From contig NC_047065.1 of the NCBI RefSeq assembly GCF_902459465.1, positions 21,651,828 through 21,715,827 on the forward strand: DNA of 64,000 nucleotides, read 5' to 3'. This stretch comes from Asterias rubens. Its lineage: Eukaryota; Echinodermata; Asteroidea; Forcipulatida; Asteriidae. Positions 12,051 through 36,888 of this stretch are shown piece after piece. Every line of letters begins with the position of its first letter. Position 1 is the first letter of the stretch. Position numbers and translations under genes: made by a program. A model generated the notes under the pieces. The model did no database searches and had not been told where the DNA came from. It worked only from the letters and a program-made list of their open reading frames with translations.

Positions 12051-13340
12051 TACATTTTCGGCAGGTTGGAGGACTTTTCGTCTACACTGCCATGGAAGGG
12101 GGAAGGGGGATCGTGGAGGCAGGGTCCAACCTGGGCTGGGCTAATTGTTTACTTAATATAGGTTTTAAATAAACTATCAAAATGTACATGATATTCTCCA
12201 CGGTTGGGCCCTGGGGTATCGTTTTTAGCCATATAGGATGTCGGTCTCGGTTGCATACTGGGCTGTAAAGTAGTCAAAACCTGGGATAGAGTAGGCCTAT
12301 GTTATGTTTAGGTTATATATAGGCCTATATGCCAGTTCATAGGCTAGGCCTTACCATTCATTGCACTAGACGCAGTGAAGGAGTAGGCTGCTGCAAGATT
12401 ATTAGGGTAGGATACAAAGTGTATCAATTATATAAAACTTTCACTTACCGTGTGACGTGTCTTTCCTCGAATTCCTGTGACTACCTTCTATAGCTATATT
12501 TATTGACTAGAGCACTAACTTGCTCTGCGTTTTGAGGCCACCCAGGGCGCAGACATGTTTGATGTGTTGCTTGAATTCGGAATTTTAAGAGAACACACAT
12601 ATTGCCGCGATTTTTTTTTTACATTCGGCATGTGCGCGTACGTACTGTCCGCTCGCGTACGTCCGCGCTACAAAAACCGTTACTTCGACTTGATTGCCGT
12701 AATAACAAAAAGTATACGCGCCTTTTAAACATGACGCACATGACGCTCGATGGTTCGATGACACATAAAAAAGAACAAAATGCACTATCATGCAAATAGC
12801 GCCGACACGGCTTCAAAACCTTAGTGCGTGTACAACGGGGTGTTGGCGCTCTAGTCAATATATATAGCTCTATGACCGGAACTTACAGGGAAGCCAGACG
12901 CTGGGAAAATAAATCTGTTAAATTTAATACAAGAAATACAAAAATACAAGGTAAAAAGAATGATGAAAAAAAATGTGTTGACATAAACAGGCAACGCCGG
13001 TGGTGGTACGCCATACGCAAGCGTAAATTTCATCAGAAACACGACGCATAAAACGCATTACGCACGCGTGTATCGCGTAAATTGAACAAACCATAGATAT
13101 AGAATAGAACAACTTAATTCTATATCTATGGCACAAACTCGCGCACTCCATAGATAAGGTATTATATATTCTTTATCTATGGCGCACTCACTAAAGGGTT
13201 TCAATGTTCCAAGACGCACGAGGCTTGCGCCCTACAGTCATAATTTCAAGGGATGTTTTCTACTATTATCATCGATCATTCACCTTATAAATTTTATGTA
13301 AATCTTATTTTCACGGTTTTTGTTTCGTACCAAATCTGTA
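12050..13340. other. Gene-poor, locally CpG-rich stretch
   Basis: Several CpG-rich words (GCGCGTACGTACTGTCCGCT) at 12600-12700 and a short AGGCCTATG palindromic patch at 12290-12340. No gene found. Confidence 0.5.
13091..13182. repeat. Two adjacent short hairpins
   Basis: CCATAGATATAGAAT with its inverse at 13117-13131, then CCATAGATAAGGTAT with a near inverse at 13168-13182. Both begin and end with the same CCATAGAT motif. Confidence 0.8.
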
Positions 13341-13344
13341 ACGT

Positions 13345-13560
13345 TCCTTTAACGATTGCGAAAGACCATCACCGATTGCTAAAGTTGATCACCAATGGCG
13401 AAAGAACATCACCGATCTGGAATATGCAGACACCGATTGCTAAAGTTGACCACCGATTGCAACTTGGACCATCACCGATTGCTAAAGTTGATCACCGATG
13501 ACCTAAGACCATCACCGATGACAAATTTAATCACCGGTTGCAAAAGACCTTACCGATTAT
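13345..13560 (+). repeat. Short degenerate tandem repeat, period about 20
   Basis: Around eleven variants of CACCGATTGCTAAAGTTGAT occur in a row. Sequence between units varies (GACCAT, AACTTGGACCAT). Confidence 0.85.
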
Positions 13561-14420
13561 TAAATGCCTCTTTGGCATTCCATATATAAAGTTACTACAA
13601 AACAAAAAATGCATTCACATGCAACCTATATGCAGATCAATTTTTATCTGTCCCATGACATAGTTGTATTTCATAACTAGACCCAATAACTGGGGCTGTG
13701 TACTCATTTTTGAAAGTTTTGATATTTTTGTACTAATCCTAGTACAATAAATGCAAAAAGCAACATAATAAAAAATAAAAAATTACCAAACAAAATAATA
13801 GCTTCAAAGACCAAGCCCTCTAAGATGAATCATGAAAAAATAATAATAATAGCAAATCCTGTTTTTTTAATAATTTAAACAAAACCCACTTTTTTACAAA
13901 CGGGTCGTGCCGACATTTGAATAGTTTGACTTGAATAAAATAAAAACTATATACCCTTTTCGAATTAAACAAGAACACCACAAACACAATATAATGACAA
14001 GTTTGAATGCTAGATTCTCACTTCAACAAAAATGTTATCTTTTATTAAGGACAAATTTGTATTTAATACTAATTTGGGTTCAAAATCACCTTAACTATCT
14101 ATCATACTACCGTTGTAACAGCAATACATATAAATGAACAATACTTAATGTGTAAAAACAATGAAAGACCCTGTGTAAATAACAAACCAACCGTAAACTT
14201 CTTCCTTTAAAGTGCTGCTTCAGAAAATTTGAAGATTACCGCACTGTGGCTGGGCGCACGCGTGAAACCATGGGACCGTCATGACGCGTCAGCCAATCAG
14301 GTGCAAAATATACATGGTGCAAGTGAAAAAAAAAGAGAAAAAAAGAAGCCGATATGTTTGTCTGAATATATTAATTAGTTGAAAAGGTTAGATTTAAAAA
14401 GTATATTCTATATTAACCGT
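13560..14420. other. AT-rich stretch
   Basis: No gene or known repeat recognised. Confidence 0.5.
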
Positions 14421-14424
14421 TTTT

Positions 14425-14735
14425 TTCTGGATCCTTCCCTTACTCCCTTTCCCCCTCTCTTTTTCTATAAATGGATATGTGATTGTTTGTACTTGTTTTA
14501 TGCCTCTGAAGAAGGTCCGGTTTGGATCGAAAGCTAAGGCCATATTCCCTACTTATTATACATTAACCGCAAGTATATAGGGGTAACTGTAAATATATAA
14601 TGAGTAGGGTAGATGGCCTTAGCTTTCGATCCGAACCGGACCTTCTTTAGAGGCATAAAACAGGTACAAACAAATACATATCTATTAAAAGAAAAAAAAA
14701 GGAAAGGGTTTAAGAGAAGGATCCAGAAAGAAGCG
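14425..14735. mobile_element. Long inverted repeat (about 310 bp)
   Basis: Left arm CTGGATCCTTCCC, TTTATGCCTCTGAAGAAGG, TCGAAAGCTAAGGCCAT. Right arm is the inverse (ATGGCCTTAGCTTTCGATCC, CCTTCTTTAGAGGCATAAAA, GAAGGATCCAG). A probable MITE, single copy in this window. Confidence 0.75.
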
Positions 14736-15071
14736 GGAAAATTATAGCCAATCAAAGTTTCAGAAACAATTTGTGGCTATGGACCAATGAGGACAAGTGG
14801 TTTTTAGTATGAAAGGATGGATAAATGGACCATAAAGGTGTAAGCATTGTCCGATAACAATGCAGGGATGAAAGGGTAGGACTAGAGAGCAAGTTGCATC
14901 ATGGTGCAACTAACAAAATAGATATTAATATATATGAATAGTAAAGAGTATAGTACGTTAAAATGGAGTACTGGTGAAACTTATTTTGAACTACAAATAT
15001 AGTGAAAATAGATTGAGTTTAAAATCACCTAAACTATCAGCATTATACATCAAAATATTAAAATACTTGTG

Positions 15072-15456
15072 TTAAAGACAGTGGACACTATTGGTAATTG
15101 TTAAAGACTAGTCTTTACAGTTGGTAAATCTCAACATATACATAAAATAACAAATCTGTGAAAATTTGAGTTCAATCGGTCGTCGAAGTTGCGAGATAAT
15201 AATGAAAGAAAAAACACCCTTGTCACACGAAGTTGTGTGCTTTCTGATGCTTGATTTCGAGACCTCAAGTTCTAAACTCGAGGTCTCGAAATCAAATTCG
15301 TGGAAAATTACTTCTTTCTCGAAAACTACGTTACTTCAAGGGAGCTGTTTCTCACAATGGTTTATACTATCAACCTCTCCCCATTACTCGTAATCGAGAA
15401 AGGTTTTATGATGATAATTATTTTGAGTAATTATCAATAGTGTCCACTGCCTTTAA
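15072..15456 (-). mobile_element. MITE-A, full-length copy
   Basis: Both ends are intact: TTAAAGACAGTGGACACTA and TAGTGTCCACTGCCTTTAA. The core palindrome is GACCTCAAGTTCTAAACTCG then AGGTCTC. Confidence 0.9.
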
Positions 15457-16260
15457 CACAATGAAGACCCTGTGTAAATAACTGTAAACCCTACAAAATA
15501 AGCTGCTATGTGTATCTATTAATAAAGTCTGAATATAAATTTGGCTGAAAAGGTTACATTTTAAAAATATACGTATATATTAAGCATAAAAAAGTACCTA
15601 TAAATATAGATATGAACAGTAAATTATATAGTTACGTGAAAATGGAGTAATGTACTGATAAACTTATGTAGAACGACACATAGTGAAACTATCATGCTAC
15701 CATTGTGACAGCATTATACATTAAACAATTTACGCCATTGTGTAAAAACAAGGCAAGACTTTATTTAAATTAGAAATCTATATTTTGAAAGACAATGGTG
15801 AAAATAGATTTTATATAATACACTTTAAAAGTTATGGGGAAAAAAACTCATGTAAAAATAATATTGTTAAAAAAAATACAAAACTTGAAACTGAAACCGA
15901 AAACCTTGCATCAAAATAAAACCTTTTAGTTAAAAAGCAGGTACAGCATACATTGTACTTGCACCCATCAAGCAAACCTTATCATTTTGTAAAATTACAC
16001 ACACACATTACTGCGGTTATAATATTGTCAACACAAGCTGCATACATTAAATTGTAAAACACTCTAAATTAAAAAGATCCTCTATTTTTCAAAATCAAAC
16101 GGAAGGGCTCGCTACCACCCCGGAAATATTGTTGCACACCCTCTAAAAATTTACATCATTTTGCATCAATAGTAAAGAATACAATTTGTTTTTACCCTTA
16201 CTCCGATGCACTGTACACTTTTTACTTTCCCAAAGTTCTGTGAACAAACAATCTACTCAT
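15457..16260. other. AT-rich stretch
   Basis: Partly similar to 14060-14180 and 14930-15070 (ATCATACTACCGTTGT-type words, CCCTGTGTAAATAAC), so it may be diverged tandem copies. No gene found. Confidence 0.5.
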
Positions 16261-16269
16261 GACCATTGC

Positions 16270-16493
16270 ATTGCTAGAGCGGGGCCCAATTTCATGGCTC
16301 TGCTTACCACCGAATTCTGCACTTACGATCACGATTCCCCGCTAACATGCAAGCGCTGAATTTCTGCGCTAGCCTTGTAAGCGCAGAATGCCTAGCACGC
16401 GCAGAAGCCAAGTTTGCCGCAAGCACATAATTTCCTGCTTCCGTAAGCGCCTATTATGTGTTTACGGTAAGCAGAGCCATGAAATTGGGCCCA
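16270..16493. mobile_element. GCCCAATTTCATA-type MITE (palindromic)
   Basis: Left end GGGCCCAATTTCATGGCTCT, right end AGAGCCATGAAATTGGGCCC, an exact 20-base inverted match. Confidence 0.82.
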
Positions 16494-16589
16494 GACGTCT
16501 TTCCGCTATACCACAGAGAAGCATCAGGTACATCATTGATTTAATACATGAAGATGTTTTAACTTTTGCATCGGGGATAAAGAATGTCA

Positions 16590-16760
16590 TTTGTTCTTTT
16601 TAACCTCTTACTGATGTGTATCGAATCACACTCAAGTAATATGCCTGTGATTTTTTTCCCCACAGAAATCGAGAAAGTACCGAGTACATGTATACAGTGC
16701 TTACCTTACACATATCGGTGTAAGGTTTGAAACCGAAAATTACATTAGAAGTTAAGATTG
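16590..16760 (+). mobile_element. tRNA-derived SINE body, head degraded
   Basis: CACTCAAGTAATATGCCTGT, AAGTACCGAGTACATGTATA and ACACATATCGGTGTAAGG match the body of the family. Box B is worn (GTATCGAATCACAC). Confidence 0.6.
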
Positions 16761-16942
16761 ATAAACACTTCAGACAAATCTTAGCTCTTTGTGCAATAAA
16801 GACCCTGTTTTGCTTAATTTCCACAGTACATAATCATAACCCATAATGTGAATAGATTCCCTTTACAGTTCAAAATCCATAGAGTAAATCGATTCCCATA
16901 TAACAAGCTCAGCAGTTCCTGTTATAGTCTAGCTCTGTAGTG

Positions 16943-17371
16943 ATATGTCAATGCTTCAAACGGTAATGTTGTCATGCTTTAATGTCTAATGCTAGAATAG
17001 TTGACATGTCAATGCTTCAAACGGTAATGTTGTCATGCTTTAATGTCTAATGCTAGAATAGTTGACATGTCAATGCTTCAAACGGTAATGTTGTCATGCT
17101 TTATTGTCTAATGCTAGAATAGTTGACTTGTCAATGCTTCAAATGGTGATGTTGTCATGCTTTAATGTCTAATGCTAGAATAGTTGACTTGTCAATGCTT
17201 CAAACGGTAATGTTGTCATGCTTTAATGTCTAATGCTAGAATAGTTGACTTGTCAATGCTTCAAATGGTGATGTTGTCATGTTTTAATGTCTAATGCTAG
17301 AATAGTTGACTTGTCAATGCTTCAAATGGTGATGTTGTCATGCTTTAATGTCTAATGCTAGAATAGTTGAC
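16943..17371 (+). repeat. 61-bp minisatellite, 7 copies
   Basis: Copies start every 61 bases (GTCAATGCTTCAAACGG at 16947, 17008, 17069 and so on to 17313). Two subtypes alternate (AACGGTAATG and AATGGTGATG), which suggests higher-order duplication. Confidence 0.95.
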
Positions 17372-17854
17372 AACGGTCCCACTGCAAAAATGTTTTAATA
17401 TAAAACACACAATACATGAACCCTTGTCGTTTAGTTTGTGGGATGTCTTAGTTTATCTTGCTACATATATTAACTGCAGCAATTCTTGGAATGGTTGGCA
17501 AAGTGGTCATTTCACTTCAGTTTTAAGTTACTTATGGCTTGATAGCCCAATTTTCTCAAAAAGACGTTTTTTGTTTTCGTTGATTTTTTTCTTGAAGAAT
17601 TTTGACAAATGATGCTCTCTTTGAACATGAAAAAAGCCCCAAAAACATACAAAACCCAATTGCATAATGCCATGGACAATCATGCAAGATGACGCGTATG
17701 GAAGCGAGATAATGTTCAGATCCAGACAACAATTGAATTATTGTTTTAAATTAACTAGTACTTATCATCTGCGGGATTTTGGTGTACTTCAAATCTTATC
17801 TATAACTTTCTTGAATCTATACAAATAGATATTCAAAATAAAAATTCGAATGTT

Positions 17855-18058
17855 CATGTCAAATTTTGACTCCCATAAGTGGACTACCATGTTAGTTCGC
17901 AAAGTAAAAGGAAAACCACGTAATTTCGAGACAAATGTGTGTGGATCACTGTATTCTACTTTTTAAACATCTTTCTACCCATATGCATTGTATAACAAAC
18001 GGTTACAAACGCTTTTCAAAGACCAACTCGACCGATCCAAGGCAACATGTTCCTTTAA
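17855..18058. mobile_element. MITE-B half copy (right arm)
   Basis: Runs from the palindrome centre (CAAATTTTGACTCCCATAAG) to CCAAGGCAACATGTTCCTTT. Confidence 0.78.
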
Positions 18059-18609
18059 AATTTACTCATTCACACATTATTTTTCCAACATGGAATATAC
18101 AACATGACATTTGTTATCCACCAGTGAACACTCAAGGCATAGATCATTGTCAATGATTTGTGGATGCGTCATACGTTATCCTGCCATGATTCACTGGCCG
18201 AATGCAGGATGCCTTGAACATTTATTATAGGACTCCTATATTATACAAATATTCAATGCATGTGAGTGCAATGTCACAGAATGTAATCAAAGGGTGAAAT
18301 CTGGGCTATTCTGTGACAAAGCACTACAGAAAGAATTAAGTATTTGTCTTACATGACAAATACATAGATCCTTATAATTTGAATTTCTGTTCACAACACA
18401 AAACTGACATGGATATTCCCCTACCACCCAACTGGAAAATTAAAAACAAATTCTTTTAAAAAATGTGAATGACTCCATGAAGACAATAACCACTTTCATC
18501 AAAGACACGACCTCGTCAAGATAAATGATTTGGTCCATGAAAGAACCATGTGGCACAGATGGTGAAGGATTTGTTGGCGTTTTTATTTTGTCCCTAGCTG
18601 CTCTTGGTT

Positions 18610-31803
<13,194 letters not shown>

Positions 31804-32030
31804 GATGGAGGGGTCAACTTGGAGGTCAACTGGGATCAACTGGGGGTCACTTGGTACAGAATGAGCGTCAGTTCCACTTCTATATCACCAAGACTCACCA
31901 ACTCACATCCTGATATTGTTTTAAATAAAAAAAACAAGCAATTACGCAATTATTACTTGTGTCTTGTGAAGCTAATCAGCTGTGAAAAAAACCAAGTGGG
32001 ATATGTCTTTAGTTTGATTCAAACTCACCT

Positions 32031-32336
32031 GGGCCCAATTCTTAAAGCCTGTCATCAGCACAAAACTTGCTAAGCACGACAATTATTGCTTAACAAAGTT
32101 ACCTGAAAGTTTACATTGCTGTGACTTGTGCCCCTCTCAATTGTTGCTTAGCAAAGTAATTTGTCAAGCAGTATTTTTCGCCTGGGCCCAATTCTTAAAG
32201 CCTGTCATCAGCACAAAACTTGCTAAGCACGACAATTATTGCTTAACAAAGTTACCTGAAAGTTTACATTGCTGTGACTTGTGCCCCTTTCAATTGTTGC
32301 TTAGCAAAGTAATTTGTCAAGCAGTATTTTTCGGCT
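32031..32336 (+). repeat. Two tandem 153-bp copies of a GCCCAATT-type half element
   Basis: GGGCCCAATTCTTAAAGCCT occurs at 32031 and again at 32184, and the two units are almost identical to their ends (TGTCAAGCAGTATTTTTCG). The near identity implies a recent tandem duplication. Confidence 0.88.
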
Positions 32337-32426
32337 TAACAGTGCAACAACCTGTGGTCTGCAGTCAGCTTCTTGTGGGACTTGAAAATACTGTTTACTG
32401 CAAGTGTATAATGGCTTTGATCAAAC

Positions 32427-32516
32427 AAACGAACGAACGAACGAACGAACGAACGAACGAACGAACGAACGAACGAACGAACGAATGAACAAACAAACAA
32501 ACAAACAAACAAACAA
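32427..32516 (+). repeat. Tetranucleotide repeat (AACG)n then (AAAC)n
   Basis: About 14 AACG units followed by about six AAAC units, at the edge of a GCCCAATT-type element. Confidence 0.92.
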
Positions 32517-33251
32517 GGTGCCCCAATCGAGTTTTGCTTAGAAATAAAAGAGAACATTGTTGAGCAGTATTTTCTGCTTCAAATAACAGCTTTATGAAGT
32601 TGGCCCCTGGTGGCTTAGTACACGTTCGTGGAGATGATAGCGAAACAAACACAATAATTACTTGGTTTTACAACGAACCTGTGCTTCAAAACAACACTTG
32701 CACACAAGATCTTGACCTGTAGTGGAACCAGTAACTGAGTAGCTGTGCTCCTCTTTCCGAAAATTTTGTCAGTATCAGTCGTACTCGACTGATAAAGACA
32801 AAATTTCGAAAAAAAGGAGTACATGACCGATAATGACAAAATTTCGAAAAAAATAAATAAAATAGGGACCATGCCCCAGTTAGTAGTTTTGACATCGAAT
32901 CCCTCCTCCCGAAGACCGTCAGGAGGAGGGTAATGATATTTACGCGAACCGGTCAACTAGGTCCAAAACCAACTCAGTCCTAGTCAACGCAGTCCGCAGT
33001 CAACTCGGTCCGCAGTCAACTCAGTCCGAGGTCAACTCAGTCCGAGGTCAACTCTGTCGGAAGTCAACTCGGTCCGAATCTTGCTACATTTACACTAGTG
33101 TTGAGGGTGCGAGTTGCGTGAATTTTGACACATGGCATTCATGACAACAAGTTCAACTGCAAATGATTTATTATCCGTGTTATATTCATTTTAAAAAAAG
33201 ACTGAAAAATAGAAAAGATCCATTTGTATTGAGGGATAAAACTTGGTAGGT

Positions 33252-33622
33252 TAAAGATGCTGTCAGATTTTTGGCCCCAAACATTAAAAAATTGATTTGT
33301 TTTGAGTGAATGGTATTTAAAAGAGTATCACCCGCTTTAACGAAAAAAAGTTAAATATTTACTTGATGGTCAAGAACCATGACGAAAATTTAAAACGTTT
33401 CTTATAAAACACAAAAGAATTGGTCACTTTTTTATTGTCGGGATCCTGACAAAAACTAAATTTGAGCACTTTATTTCACTGCTACTAATAATTGGCAGAC
33501 TTTTTCGAGCAATGGCTCAAATGATAGCTTGTAACTTTCTCAACCCCTATCAAAATACTTATTGAAATTTAAATCAAAACGTTTGGGTCAAATCGGCCAA
33601 AAATCTGACATAGCATCTTTAA
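33252..33622 (+). mobile_element. MITE-C copy 1
   Basis: Left end TTAAAGATGCTGTCAGATTT, right end (inverse) ATCTGACATAGCATCTTTAA, about 370 bp. Shares ATTGTCGGGATCCTGACAAA with copies 2 and 3. Confidence 0.85.
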
Positions 33623-33734
33623 GCCCGGAAAAGTCTTCTTGATCTCATAAAAAAAAGATGACTGGCAAGTCTTGAATGTATTTGAACTTCTCTGCCTCCA
33701 TATAGGCCTAATAGTTTAGAGGCTATGCCCTATG

Positions 33735-33900
33735 GATTTTTTTTTTGGATAACTTTCCGTTTGGCGCCACCACTTTTTCACTGGTTTTTACAAAAAGAGA
33801 ATCTCATTGAGGAAATTCTACCTCCATCGGTAAATTAGATAAAATATTTTTTTCATACTGAATGAAAAAAACGGTGGCACCATACGGAAACTTTTTTTTT
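33735..33900. mobile_element. MITE-D copy 1
   Basis: Left arm AACTTTCCGTTTGGCGCCAC, then CACTTTTTC. The inverse right arm reads AGTTTCCGTATGGTGCCACC then GTTTTTTTC. It lies inside the fold-back element 32946-34046. Confidence 0.7.
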
Positions 33901-34046
33901 GTTTACGTCGCCGAGATTTTGTTTCGTCAATTTATTTAATTTTAAGTAACAAAACATAATATTCGGACCGAGTTGGATTCGGACCGATCGTTTATTGACT
34001 TCGGACCGACTCGGACCAAGTTGACTTCAGACCGAGTTGACCCAAT

Positions 34047-35960
34047 AATAAGCGTTTTTAAAATTTCTACCAAACGAAACATCTACCTTCATGATTCATA
34101 AACAAAATGATCACGACGGTTAGAATGGTCTCAAAGGTACTGGGGGACTGTATTAAGTGAATACCATGAATATTCACGCTATTATGCCTTTTTCTTTGAA
34201 TTGGGAAAAAAATATGATGCCTTATCAACCGATGCCCTAATTACCTTCTTCTGTTTATATGAAGTATGCAAACATATATTAAAACTTGATGGACATTGAA
34301 ATGTTCACACTACACACCGATCTTCGATGACTTCAACTGGCCCCATTTGTTTTGAGTTTTTCCTGTTTTCACAGCAAACAAGAAAGCATGATTTCTCGGT
34401 GAAGCCATACATGGAAGAAACATCTACAGTGACTAAAAGTGTTCTTTGAGACTCTGTGTATGACTCTATAGCCAGCAGTTGTCTTTGTTTTATTCAAAAT
34501 ATTTTTTAGTGAAATTTTAAAATTACCATGGTAATTTGCAAAAAAAAACAAGAATAAATAATTTAATAAAAAGTGTGAATAATCATTGGCTTTCAAATCT
34601 GATTTTTATTTATTTTTTTCCCCTTTTTTTGTCTTAAAATTTATAATAAAGCGTATAAATAAACAGTGATAATTGAATCAACAAGCTGATCGTTTAAATT
34701 TTAATATTGATAATAATATTGATCGGAGGGTTAAAAAAAAATATCAAAAATAATAGAAAATGATATAAGGCACATGGCTTCTTTAAGCCTCTGTATTTTT
34801 TTTCCAGAATGCTCAGCAAAACATTCAGTCACATGATTTGATGATCATCATGAATTGTGAATTGAAATAGTGTTTGATGAAAATTTTTCAGTGGGCAAAT
34901 ATTTTTATATGGCCTCAACATTATGACATATTTTTGTACCTTGTCAGCTTGTAGAAATGCCTAAAATACCAAACTTTTTGCATTTACAAGTGCAAATATC
35001 CAGTGAAGCCTTACGTGTTTCTAAGTTTTGGTCAAGGGAGAGGAGACTCTTTGCTTGGCAAATAAAACCACACAATTTTTATCTAGGGACTGTTTACATC
35101 GCGCACAGACAGAGAGGTACGATTTGCCACGATTTTAGGGACACCTCGAAAACAGGACCTCCTAACGAAACGTACTCCAGTAGTCTAATTCTAGAAAATA
35201 TATAGGGCTCCTTATAGTTTCTAGAAGTACTCCAGACCTATAGTCCTAGAACTATTTCGGTTTCGTCCGCTATCGATCGTCTCGGTCTCAGTTACGGGAG
35301 ACGATATAGCGGACGAAACCCAAATAGTTCTAGGCCGTACTGAATACGACCACTGCCCACTACACCGCACCCCCAGTTTTGCCAGTCATAATGATAAACG
35401 ATGAATTAAAATACGAAATACAACATTATTATTGCCTCCCTTTTTTACCCTACGTGCCTACCTCAATCAAACATTGTGACATAGAAGACGAGAATCTAGT
35501 TGAAATGAGCAATCTTCCGTCGGTCGATGACAAATTCAGGTTTCAGTATCTCGAAATAAAGTACAATCGATTGTACAAATAGATACACCACCAGTCATAT
35601 TAAACAGAATTGCAGGTGTAATGGAAAAACCCATTGCAGCTAGCACGCAGTGAAAAAAACACTTACCCGGATACAACATGCAAACTGGACCATGACATAC
35701 AATGACGCAAATCGGGTTTCCTTGACACTCAACCTCGTTCTCACAACAACCTTGTTTTTCGATGTCGCTGCGCCATTTCCAATCCCAAGCATTCTCTACT
35801 TTTACTACCCAAGCATTGCATGTCTCTCGATTTTATACAAGACGCTAATAAAAGCAAATGATCCAAAGTATACCATGTCACACGGCCGGACAATCTTTCC
35901 TGTTATTGCTATGATCTGCTTAGCACAAAATGTCTGCTTATTAAAGCACCTCTATAGATC
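34047..35960. other. Gene-poor stretch
   Basis: Only the hairpin at 35218-35340 stands out. Short open frames at 35379-35582 and 35650-36096 lack any known domain, and the latter runs into repeat sequence. Confidence 0.55.
35218..35340. repeat. Inverted repeat
   Basis: CTAGAACTATTTCGGTTTCG and TCCGCTAT on the left match the inverse ATAGCGGACGAAACCCAAAT, AGTTCTAG on the right. A small single-copy hairpin of unknown class. Confidence 0.7.
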
Positions 35961-36007
35961 CCAAATGAGAGACTTTTGGGACGCTTGGTGGCAGCAGACT
36001 TACCAGG

Positions 36008-36283
36008 GCCCAATTTCACAGCGCTGCTTAGCGGCCGATTTTGTGCTTACTTTGTCATTTCTATTTCATAGCGCTGCACACGAAAAAGCATGCTAACCTT
36101 CCGGTGCTTACCGCAAGGAAATAAATGACGTCACATTGCAAATCCGCGGTAAACACGCAATATGGCCGCCCAATGTTTCTGCTAACCTGTGAAAGACGCT
36201 AAGGCTTAAGCACATTTTTCTGCTACAGTAAGCACGCAAATTTGCTTACCGTTAAGCAGCGCTATTAAATTGGGCCCAGGGCC
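36008..36283. mobile_element. GCCCAATTTCATA-type MITE next to a MITE-G fragment
   Basis: Left end GGGCCCAATTTCACAGCGCT, right end AGCGCTATTAAATTGGGCCC. A partial second copy follows at 36284-36370. Confidence 0.72.
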
Positions 36284-36369
36284 AAATTTCATAGAGCTGC
36301 TTAACGGTCGATTTTGTGCTTATCGGGCGCACATAGCAAATTTTTCATTTTATAGCCTTGATTAAGCAA

Positions 36370-36530
36370 TGTTATTAGACACTACTTGTAATTGTCAAAG
36401 ACCAGTACATTTGCTTGGTGTATTTCAATATATACATAAAAACACCAACCTTTGAAAATTTGAGCTCAATCGGTCGTCGAAGTTCCGAGATAATAATGAA
36501 AGAAAAATCACCCTTGTCACACGAAGTTTT
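36370..36530 (-). mobile_element. MITE-A fragment
   Basis: Only the distal part remains (TTTGAGCTCAATCGGTCGTC to CACCCTTGTCACACGAAG). Confidence 0.7.
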
Positions 36531-36888
36531 GGATTAAAAGGGTACCTTTTGTTTAGTAGCGTAACTTGAAGGAACGTAAGCAAAACTTGGAATGTAAGCG
36601 TAGCTGAGTAGCTGTGTAGCTTAGAACATAACCTTATCTTTTGGAACATAAGCATATCTTGGAACGTTCTGATTGCTCCACGCCGTGGGGCCATATAACA
36701 AGCTTCCGTTACACGGACTCTTTGAATGCGAATCTTACGTTAGATTTTTCACCATTATTTACATTTTGTAGCGATAATTTGAATACATGATCTTTTTAGA
36801 CAATAATTATTTGTTAATATTATAAAAAAAAAAAAAAAAGATTTAAATTTGGTTTGGTAAGTTACTTTTTAGACGGCTGGAAGTAAAA

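Larger units (their letters stand above)
32946..34046. mobile_element. Fold-back element with terminal inverted tandem arrays
   Basis: The left end (32946-33078) is an array of about seven units like GTCAACTCAGTCCGAG. The right end (33963-34046) is an array of about four units in the opposite sense, TTCGGACCGAGTTGAC. The 1.1-kb block between them holds a MITE-C and a MITE-D copy, which look like later insertions. No coding sequence. Confidence 0.6.

Noticed and set aside
13345..17371. CRISPR-like arrays
   Set aside because: The units are contiguous minisatellite repeats without unique spacers, in a eukaryotic genome.
35650..36096. A 148-codon open frame starting MKKTLTRIQHANWTM
   Set aside because: Its last third is MITE-G and GCCCAATTTC repeat, and the rest has no recognisable domain or splice context.
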